A stretch of 5,622 nucleotides of DNA from WJLY01 sp964562405 (GTDB taxonomy: Bacteria > Joyebacterota > Joyebacteria > Joyebacterales > Joyebacteraceae), in NCBI GenBank assembly GCA_964562405.1, contig CAZLTC010000099.1, positions 1 through 5,622 of the forward strand, in the 5' to 3' direction. The notes under the pieces were generated by a model. That model was not told the origin of the DNA. It saw only the letters and a program-made list of their open reading frames with translations, and did not search any database. A program made the translations under genes and the position numbers. Shown here piece by piece: positions 1-4,626 of this stretch (position 1 is its first letter; each line of letters opens with the position of its first letter).

Positions 1-26
1 GGGGCTTGGCTTCTCATGTTCTTCAA
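1..26 (-). CDS. Possible start of a leftward gene (partial)
   Basis: On the minus strand a purine-rich stretch containing AGGAAG lies 6 nt before a TTG codon (26-24). This would start a peptide M-K-N-M-R-S-Q-A that runs off the left edge; an ATG at 17-15 is an in-frame alternative but is too far from the AGGAAG. Support comes from a leftward promoter-like pair at 98-126, which would leave a leader of about 65 nt. The basic N-terminus could begin a signal peptide, but only eight residues are visible. This competes with the rightward reading of the same bases, and at most one is likely to be real. Confidence 0.22.
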
Positions 27-63
27 GGGGTTCTTCCTCTTCCGGCCAAGACCGGCGTCTTAG
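1..63 (+). CDS. Possible C-terminal end of a rightward membrane protein (partial)
   Basis: Reading from base 1 in frame 1 gives 20 residues and a TAG stop at 61-63. The peptide has a hydrophobic stretch (WLLMFFKGFFLF) followed by a short basic, proline-containing tail (RPRPAS), as at the end of a protein whose last membrane helix is followed by a cytoplasmic tail. Fifteen of its 20 codons end in G or C, matching the coding bias of the other genes. The other two plus frames are also open here for a similar distance, and the opposite strand offers a competing gene start in the same bases, so the call is weak. No family can be recognised from so few residues. Confidence 0.25.
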   Translation, partial: GAWLLMFFKGFFLFRPRPAS

Positions 64-87
64 GGACGTCTAAATCCTTGCATAATA

Positions 88-100
88 GCTAGTTACTAGC
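88..100. promoter_or_regulatory. Operator-like palindrome over the leftward promoter
   Basis: Inverted repeat GCTAG-TTA-CTAGC: two perfect 5-bp arms with a 3-bp spacer. On the minus strand it covers the last bases of the -10 element and the predicted start point, the classic place for a repressor site. A second, wider pair AATAG (84-88) and CTATT (106-110) partly surrounds it but has a different centre. The arms are short, so a chance origin is possible, and no regulator gene is visible in the window. Confidence 0.3.
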
Positions 101-126
101 ATACACTATTCGGGGCGACTCGTCAA
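98..126 (-). promoter_or_regulatory. Leftward sigma70-like promoter
   Basis: On the minus strand TTGACG (126-121, five of six matches to TTGACA) is followed after exactly 17 nt by TATGCT (103-98, four of six matches to TATAAT, with the key first, second and last positions kept). It sits in the only AT-rich island of an otherwise GC-rich intergenic region. Transcription would start near position 91 and run off the left edge of the window, so a divergently transcribed gene left of the window is implied. Confidence 0.45.
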
Positions 127-239
127 GACCGCTACGCGCGGTCCGACTGCCGGGAGCGCCAGCGGCGGGCCACGAAACAGCTCATGCCGGCCTGGCTCCT
201 GCGGCCACGGGGAGGCCGGAGGCGGCAACCACTAATCAA

Positions 240-307
240 GTTACGCGGCATCGCCCGCCGGCGCAACACGACCCCGGAACGGTCAGCGGGGGAAGAGGTT
301 ACGCGGC
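240..307 (+). repeat. Short direct repeat GTTACGCGGC, two copies
   Basis: The 10-mer GTTACGCGGC occurs at 240-249 and 298-307. The core ACGCGGC occurs a third time at 375-381, next to the -35 element of the rightward promoter, where the shared string is ACGCGGCAT (243-251 and 375-383). Repeated short words upstream of a promoter can be binding sites for a regulator, but the spacing (58 and 74 bp) is irregular and the composition is biased, so this is a weak call. Confidence 0.3.
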
Positions 308-369
308 CCGGGGCGGACGCGCAGGAGGCGCCGGCCGGCGGCCTTCGCCGCGCACGGTGGCCCCGCTCG

Positions 370-399
370 TTGACACGCGGCATGCCGGGCTAATAGAGT
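370..399 (+). promoter_or_regulatory. Probable sigma70-type promoter of the amidohydrolase gene
   Basis: A perfect -35 hexamer TTGACA (370-375) is followed after 18 nt by TAGAGT (394-399), which keeps four of the six -10 consensus bases including T1, A2 and T6. A 15-nt spacing to TAATAG is a poorer alternative. Transcription would begin around 406, giving a leader of about 70 nt before the ATG at 476. The spacer contains a perfect 10-bp palindrome CGGCATGCCG (378-387), placed where a bound repressor or MerR-like protein could control the promoter. Confidence 0.5.
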
Positions 400-475
400 C
401 TTCGGAACGCATCGAGCGCTGGCGCCGCATGGCCGCCGGACCTCAGGGATCCCGCGGCAGAAGAAGGGAGAGCAG

Positions 476-1618
476 ATGGACTGCGTCAAGGCCAAGAGAG
501 TGTATACGGGGAAGGCGGTTGCGGAGAACGCGTACGTCATCTTCGACGGGACGCGAATCGTGGGGGTGTCGAAGTCGGCGAAGGGAACGAAGCGTGGGAG
601 CTTCGACACGATCACCCCTGCTTTCGTCGATCCGCACAGCCACATAGGAATGTTCCGCGCCGGGGAGCCGATGGGGGAGTCCGAGGGCAACGAGCTGATG
701 GACTCGGTGCTGGCTCTCCCGGACGCGCTCGACTCGGTTCAGATGGACGACCGGGCGTTCACTTCCGCCATCGAGCAGGGCGTCCTGTACTCGTGCGTGG
801 TGCCGGGCAGCGGCAACATCATAGGCGGACGTTCGGCCGTCATCCGTCACTACGGGAAGACGACGAACGACGCTCTGTTCGCGAGGGCGGGGGTGAAGGC
901 CGCCTTCGGCTACAACCCCATGTCGACGGGTGACTGGAAGGGCAAGCGGCCGTCGACGCGGATGGGGGCGCTCGCGCTCCTCCGGGCGAAGCTAGACTCC
1001 GTCCAGCAGAAGATCGAGAAGCGCAGCAGGGCGAAGGGCAAGAAGAAGGACGACGTGACGTTCACGGCCGAGGAGGCGGTGCTGCGCGATGTTCTCACTC
1101 GCAAGGAACGGCTTCGCGTCCACGTTCACAAGATCGACGACATAGCCGCGCTCCTGCGCATCGTCGACGAGTTCAAGCTGAACGTGTCGGTCGAGCACGC
1201 GGGAGACGTCCACCAGCCCGAGATCTACCGCGAACTCAAGAAGCGTAAGATACCGGTCGTGTACGGTCCCATCGATTCGCATCCGTACAAGGTGGAGCTG
1301 AAACACGAATCGTGGAGGCACATACGATACCTCATCGATTCGGGTGTGGAATACGGCTTCATGACTGACCACCCGGTGGTCCTGTCGGGCATGCTGTTCC
1401 TGCAGACGAGGTGGTTCACGCGGTGCGGACTCACGAAGCAGGACGCCGTGGAACTCGTGTCTCGGCGCAACGCGGACGTGATCGGAATAGGGAAGCTCCT
1501 TGGCACCCTGGAGAAGGGGAAGTGGGCTTCCTTCACGTGCTGGAACGGGGACCCCTTCGACATCACCTCCTACCCAGTCAGGGTGTACGGTGAGGGTGAG
1601 GTCCTTCACGAGGAGTAG
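476..1618 (+). CDS. Metal-dependent amidohydrolase, imidazolonepropionase-like group (COG1228-type)
   Basis: A 380-residue protein of the amidohydrolase superfamily, expected to hydrolyse a C-N or similar bond in a metal-dependent TIM barrel; the substrate cannot be told. In order: an N-terminal beta-sandwich strand pair (VIFDGTRIVGV, about 20-32); the metal-binding HxH in TPAFVDPHSHIGM (His54, His56); a glycine-rich PGSGNIIGGR loop (110-119) typical of the uncharacterised COG1228 subgroup; RVHVHK with His216/His218; VEHAGD with His241; and TDHPV with the final metal-ligand Asp298. The C-terminal end (GIGKLLGTLEKGKWASFTCWNGDPF, about 337-361) is the usual closing motif, although the common GKDADLVVW is here GKWASFTCW. 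A lysine-rich, probably exposed stretch lies at about 179-192. There is no signal peptide, so it is likely cytoplasmic. The ATG has a good GGGAG ribosome site 5 nt upstream (466-470). It is followed by a stem-loop before the GH97 gene. Confidence 0.85.
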   Translation: MDCVKAKRVYTGKAVAENAYVIFDGTRIVGVSKSAKGTKRGSFDTITPAFVDPHSHIGMFRAGEPMGESEGNELMDSVLALPDALDSVQMDDRAFTSAIEQGVLYSCVVPGSGNIIGGRSAVIRHYGKTTNDALFARAGVKAAFGYNPMSTGDWKGKRPSTRMGALALLRAKLDSVQQKIEKRSRAKGKKKDDVTFTAEEAVLRDVLTRKERLRVHVHKIDDIAALLRIVDEFKLNVSVEHAGDVHQPEIYRELKKRKIPVVYGPIDSHPYKVELKHESWRHIRYLIDSGVEYGFMTDHPVVLSGMLFLQTRWFTRCGLTKQDAVELVSRRNADVIGIGKLLGTLEKGKWASFTCWNGDPFDITSYPVRVYGEGEVLHEE

Positions 1619-1645
1619 CGGCAATCGATAGTGCGGGTCGTGGTG

Positions 1646-1674
1646 GCCCGGCTCGAGTGTCGACCGAGCCGGGC
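1646..1674 (+). terminator. Strong stem-loop between amidohydrolase and GH97 genes
   Basis: Perfect 10-bp stem GCCCGGCTCG / CGAGCCGGGC (1646-1655 with 1665-1674) around a 9-nt loop, starting 27 nt after the amidohydrolase stop. It would be very stable in RNA. No T-run follows on either strand, so it is not a textbook intrinsic terminator. It may be a high-GC terminator without a U tract, a site that pauses transcription or protects the upstream mRNA end, or an attenuator controlling read-through into the GH97 gene. Confidence 0.5.
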
Positions 1675-1683
1675 GCTGCGGTC

Positions 1684-1697
1684 CACGTCTCGACGTG
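1684..1697. promoter_or_regulatory. Operator-like inverted repeat upstream of the GH97 gene
   Basis: Perfect inverted repeat CACGTC-TC-GACGTG with two 6-bp arms, 8 bp before the GH97 ribosome binding site. It could be a regulator binding site, or in RNA a structure competing with an alternative pairing: GTCTC (1687-1691) can instead pair with downstream GAGA or AGAC (1697-1704), closer to the ribosome site. No clear promoter hexamers are visible in the 99-bp spacer. Confidence 0.3.
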
Positions 1698-1705
1698 AGA
1701 AGACC

Positions 1706-1711
1706 GGGAGG
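1706..1711 (+). promoter_or_regulatory. Ribosome binding site fixing the GH97 start
   Basis: GGGAGG ends 6 nt before ATG 1718. The frame is open further upstream to a GTG at 1631, but that start would put the stem-loop and operator-like repeat inside the gene and add 29 arginine-rich residues in front of a clean signal peptide. The ATG at 1718 is therefore preferred. Confidence 0.7.
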
Positions 1712-1717
1712 CATGAG

Positions 1718-3766
1718 ATGCGCGTGCTCGCGGCCGTTCTGGTCCTGGGGGTGTCTCTGATGGCCCAAGCTCAGGGGGCGGGAGATTCGCGTGCGGTCGA
1801 GCGCAGAGCCTGCTCGCCCGACGGCAGGATCTGCGTCACCTTCACCCTGGCCGAGGACGGCTCGCCCGGATACGCCGTGTCGCGAGACGGCGCGGAGGTC
1901 ATTCGGCCGTCGCTCCTGGGCTTCCGCTTCCGGGAGGCGCCGCCGATGGTGAGCGGCTTCGAGCTTGCGGGCTCGGCGGAGGGGTCGTTCGACGAGACGT
2001 GGCATCCGGTGTGGGGAAAGACCTCGACCGCGAGGAACCACTACAACGAACTCACCGTGAGCCTGCGCGAGGTCGGGGAGCCGCACCGCCTCATGGATCT
2101 GAGCTTCCGCATCTTCGACGACGGCGTGGCATTCCGCTATGTCCTTCCGGAGCAGCCAGCGCTCGGCGACGTCGAGATCACTGAGGAGGTGACCGAGTTC
2201 AGGTTCGCCGGCGACCACACCACGTGGTCGATCCGCGCGGACTACGACAGCTACGAGCACCTCTTCCGGGAGATGCCTCTCTCCGAGCTCAGCACCGCCA
2301 ACACGCCGGTGACGATGCGAACGGACTCGGGTCTCCATCTCGCCATTCACGAGGCCGATCTGACCGACTACGCGGGCATGACTCTCTCTTGGGTGGAGAA
2401 CGACCCGCTCGCGCTCCGGTGCGAGCTGGTGCCCTGGCCCGACGGCGTCAAGGTCCGGGGCACGACACCCATCTCTTCGCCGTGGCGGACCATCCAGCTC
2501 GGCGAGACGGCAGGCGATCTCGTCGAGTCGACGATGATCCTGAACCTCAACGAGCCCTGTGCCCTCGACGATACGTCCTGGATACGGCCGATGAAATACG
2601 TCGGGATCTGGTGGGCGATGCATATAGGGAAGTGGACGTGGCACCAGGGGCCCGAGCATGGCGCGACGACCGAGCACGCGAAGCGCTACATCGACTTCGC
2701 ATCCTCGCACGGCATCCCCGGGCTCCTCATAGAGGGCTGGAACACCGGCTGGGACAAGTGGGGAGGCTACGGGGCGTTCGACTTCGTCACGCCGTACCCC
2801 GACTTCGATCTGGACGAGGTCGTGCGGTACGCAAGGGAGAGGGGAGTGTCCATCATCGGACATCACGAGACGGGCGGCGACGTCCCCGGCTACGAGAAGA
2901 TGCTCGACGAGGCGCTCGACCTCTACGCGCGAGTGGGAGTGCCGGCGGTCAAGACAGGGTACGCGGGCGGTATCTACCCGAGGGGCCAGCACCACCACGG
3001 GCAGTGGATGGTGCGGCACTACAGGCGGGTGGTCGAGGCAGCGGCGGCCAGACGCATCATGCTCGACGTGCACGAGCCCATCAAGCCGACCGGCATCGAA
3101 CGGACGTACCCCAACATGATGACACGGGAGGGCGTGCGCGGCGTGGAGTACAACGCCTGGAGTGACGGCAACCCTCCGGAGCACACGACCATCCTGCCGT
3201 TCACCCGAATGCTCGCCGGGCCTCTGGACTACACGCCGGGGATCTTCGACCTTACGTTCGACGAGTACAAGCCGGACAACCGCGTACACACCACGCTCGC
3301 GAAGCAACTCGCGCTCTACGTTGTGCTCGAGAGCCCGCTCCAGATGGCGGCCGACCTGCCCCAGAACTACGAGGGCCACCCGGCCTTCGAGTTCATCGAG
3401 GACGTCCCGACGACGTGGGACGAGACCAGGGTCCTGGACGCGGCGATCGGTGACTTCGCGATCTTCGCCAGGAGGCTGGGCGCGTCGTGGTATCTGGGCG
3501 CGGTGACGGACGAGGATGCGCGCGTCTTCCGCGTTCCGCTCGACTTCCTGGAACCGGGGACGATCTACCTGGCGCGGGTCTTCGCCGACGGCGAGGACGC
3601 CGACTGGGAGGCCAACCCCTCCTCGTACGAGATCCGGAGCGCGCTCGTGGACCAGGACGCATGGCTCACGATGCCGCTGGCCGCGGGCGGAGGGTACGCG
3701 GCCGAGGTCCGCCCGGCGACCGAAGCCGAGCGTGCCGCCGTCGAGTGGTACGAGCCCCCGTTCTGA
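1718..3766 (+). CDS. Secreted glycoside hydrolase family 97, inverting alpha-glucosidase (SusB-like) type
   Basis: A 682-residue enzyme predicted to release alpha-linked sugars from oligosaccharide ends outside the cytoplasm. Residues 1-18 form a signal peptide (basic MR, hydrophobic core, AQA cleavage site before Gln19). An N-terminal beta-sandwich (about 30-280, with NHYNEL, FDDGVAFRY and SPWRTIQ) is followed by the TIM barrel (about 285-580, with VGIWWAMH, HGATT, YIDFAS, EGWNTGWD) and a C-terminal beta domain. Spacing matches the catalytic glutamates of Bacteroides SusB: Glu384 in GHHET and Glu453 in HEPIKPTG (69 apart, as Glu439/Glu508, the base candidates), Glu477 in RGVEYN (acid, as Glu532), and Glu471 (Ca ligand, as Glu526); Glu180 in DSYE likely equals Ca ligand Glu194. 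Gly414 in VKTGY stands where retaining GH97 members have the nucleophile Asp, so inversion and Ca2+ dependence are inferred. It is shorter than SusB (about 738). The transporter gene follows 24 bp later. Confidence 0.92.
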   Translation: MRVLAAVLVLGVSLMAQAQGAGDSRAVERRACSPDGRICVTFTLAEDGSPGYAVSRDGAEVIRPSLLGFRFREAPPMVSGFELAGSAEGSFDETWHPVWGKTSTARNHYNELTVSLREVGEPHRLMDLSFRIFDDGVAFRYVLPEQPALGDVEITEEVTEFRFAGDHTTWSIRADYDSYEHLFREMPLSELSTANTPVTMRTDSGLHLAIHEADLTDYAGMTLSWVENDPLALRCELVPWPDGVKVRGTTPISSPWRTIQLGETAGDLVESTMILNLNEPCALDDTSWIRPMKYVGIWWAMHIGKWTWHQGPEHGATTEHAKRYIDFASSHGIPGLLIEGWNTGWDKWGGYGAFDFVTPYPDFDLDEVVRYARERGVSIIGHHETGGDVPGYEKMLDEALDLYARVGVPAVKTGYAGGIYPRGQHHHGQWMVRHYRRVVEAAAARRIMLDVHEPIKPTGIERTYPNMMTREGVRGVEYNAWSDGNPPEHTTILPFTRMLAGPLDYTPGIFDLTFDEYKPDNRVHTTLAKQLALYVVLESPLQMAADLPQNYEGHPAFEFIEDVPTTWDETRVLDAAIGDFAIFARRLGASWYLGAVTDEDARVFRVPLDFLEPGTIYLARVFADGEDADWEANPSSYEIRSALVDQDAWLTMPLAAGGGYAAEVRPATEAERAAVEWYEPPF

Positions 3767-3779
3767 CCTCCAGGGCGGT

Positions 3780-3790
3780 AGGAGACTCCT
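3780..3790 (+). promoter_or_regulatory. Ribosome binding site of the transporter, within a palindrome
   Basis: AGGAGA (3780-3785) lies 5 nt before a TTG codon at 3791 and decides that start: no ATG occurs in frame until well inside the first domain. The site is half of a perfect palindrome AGGAG-A-CTCCT, so AGGA could pair with the TCCT just before the start codon and weaken ribosome access. Confidence 0.6.
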
Positions 3791-4626
3791 TTGAGCGGCG
3801 GACCCCGGGAGCAGAGGCTGGCCTATATCTACGCGGTGTCCGCAGTGCTCCTGTGGTCGACCATCCCCACCGCGTTCAAGCTGTCGCTCGCCCGTCTCGA
3901 CTTCATCCAGCTGCTCTTCTACTCGACGGTCTTCTCCTGCCTCGTGCTTGGCGCGCTCCTCGCCGTCCGGGGGCGGCTGGTGAGCTGCCTGACCTCTCCG
4001 CGCAGCGAGTACTCGAGGTCGCTAGCGCTGGGGTTCCTCAACCCGTTCCTCTACTACTTAGTCGTCCTCAAGGCCTACGAGTTGCTGCCGGCGCAGATGG
4101 CGCAGCCGCTCAACTACACGTGGGCCATCGCGCTGGCTCTTCTGTCGGTTCCGCTGCTCAAGCAGAGGTTGGGGCTGCGCGGAGTGCTGGCCGGGCTCGT
4201 GAGCTACGCGGGCGTTTGGGTCATATCGACGAGGGGACGGATCATAGGGCTCGACCTGGTCGACCCGTTTGGTGTTGCCCTCGCGCTCGGGAGCGCGTTC
4301 ATCTGGGCGCTCTACTGGATCCTGAACACGAAGGACGAGAGGGACCCGACCGAGAGGCTCTTCCTCAACTTCCTGATGTCGCTGCCCCTCGTGTTTCTCG
4401 CCTGCGTTCTCTTCTCGGACCTGCGGCCGCCCGGTCCCGCTGCGCTTCTCTCGGCTCTGTACGTCGGCGTCGTGGAGATGGGTGTCACGTTCGTGCTGTG
4501 GCTCTCGGCANNNNNNNNNNGATCCTCGGCGAGGCCATCCTGCCATCGACCCTCGTCGGGCTGGCGCTCATCGTGCTGGGGCTCGTCGTGCAGAGGGTCA
4601 GGGTCCGAACTCCACCTCGACGGTGA
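3791..4626 (+). CDS. EamA/DMT-family transporter, interrupted by an assembly gap
   Basis: An integral inner-membrane protein of the drug/metabolite transporter superfamily, whose members move small metabolites, amino acids or nucleotide-sugar-like compounds; the substrate is unknown. Before the gap 240 residues are visible: a short cytoplasmic start, then hydrophobic helices at about 12-30, 38-58, 78-97, 103-122, 131-147 (first EamA repeat) and 158-178, 189-208, 216-239 (second repeat). The motif FNPFLYYLVVLKAYELLPAQ-like region near 82-102 is typical of the fold. After the gap, 34 residues in another frame (ILGEAILPSTLVGLALIVLG, then a basic tail) form the last helix and end at TGA 4624-4626. 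The frame difference is attributed to the gap, not to mutation. About 25-30 residues, roughly helix 9, are missing if the protein has the usual length of about 300. TTG start with a good ribosome site; probably co-transcribed with the GH97 gene. Its end overlaps the convergent mannosidase gene. Confidence 0.85.
4511..4520. other. Assembly gap (10 Ns) inside the transporter gene
   Basis: Ten Ns join two contigs. Upstream coding ends on a complete codon at 4510, while downstream coding resumes with ATC at 4522, preceded by one base of a split codon. An intact gene therefore needs a missing length of the form 3k+2, which 10 is not, and family comparison suggests about 80-90 missing bases. The number of Ns is a placeholder. 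Confidence 0.95.

Larger units (their letters stand above)
64..369. other. GC-rich intergenic region with several inverted repeats
   Basis: No convincing gene is seen on either strand: the open frames give arginine- and proline-rich translations without recognisable domains or ribosome binding sites. I looked for tRNA, tmRNA, RNase P, SRP RNA and common riboswitch signatures and saw none. The stretch holds several perfect stems: GACCGC/GCGGTC (127-132 with 138-143), CCGGCCT/AGGCCGG (187-193 with 213-219), CCCCG/CGGGG (272-276 with 287-291) and GCGGC/GCCGC around a CTTC loop (338-342 with 347-351). In DNA this rich in G and C such stems arise easily by chance, so a structured RNA or a REP-like element is possible but not shown. 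Confidence 0.5.

Noticed and set aside
184..393. Small rightward open frame of 69 codons in the intergenic region
   Set aside because: No ribosome binding site, very Arg-rich, and it ends inside the promoter of the next gene; probably noncoding.
1631..1717. GTG-started N-terminal extension of the GH97 protein
   Set aside because: It would contain the stem-loop and palindrome, has no ribosome site, and would bury the signal peptide 30 residues in.
2224..3165. Open frame of 313 codons within the GH97 gene
   Set aside because: Arginine-rich translation in an alternate frame of a strongly supported enzyme gene, with no domain.
992..3379. Very long open frame (795 codons) on the minus strand, antisense to the amidohydrolase and GH97 genes
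   Set aside because: It is rich in Arg, His, Val and Pro with no recognisable domain, and spans the spacer between two well-supported genes on the other strand. Such frames are common opposite high-GC genes because stop codons are rare there.
3487..4626. Apparent 379-residue rightward gene overlapping the GH97 end and the transporter
   Set aside because: Before the gap it is an Arg/Ala-rich shadow frame; only its last 34 residues after the gap are real, as the end of the transporter.
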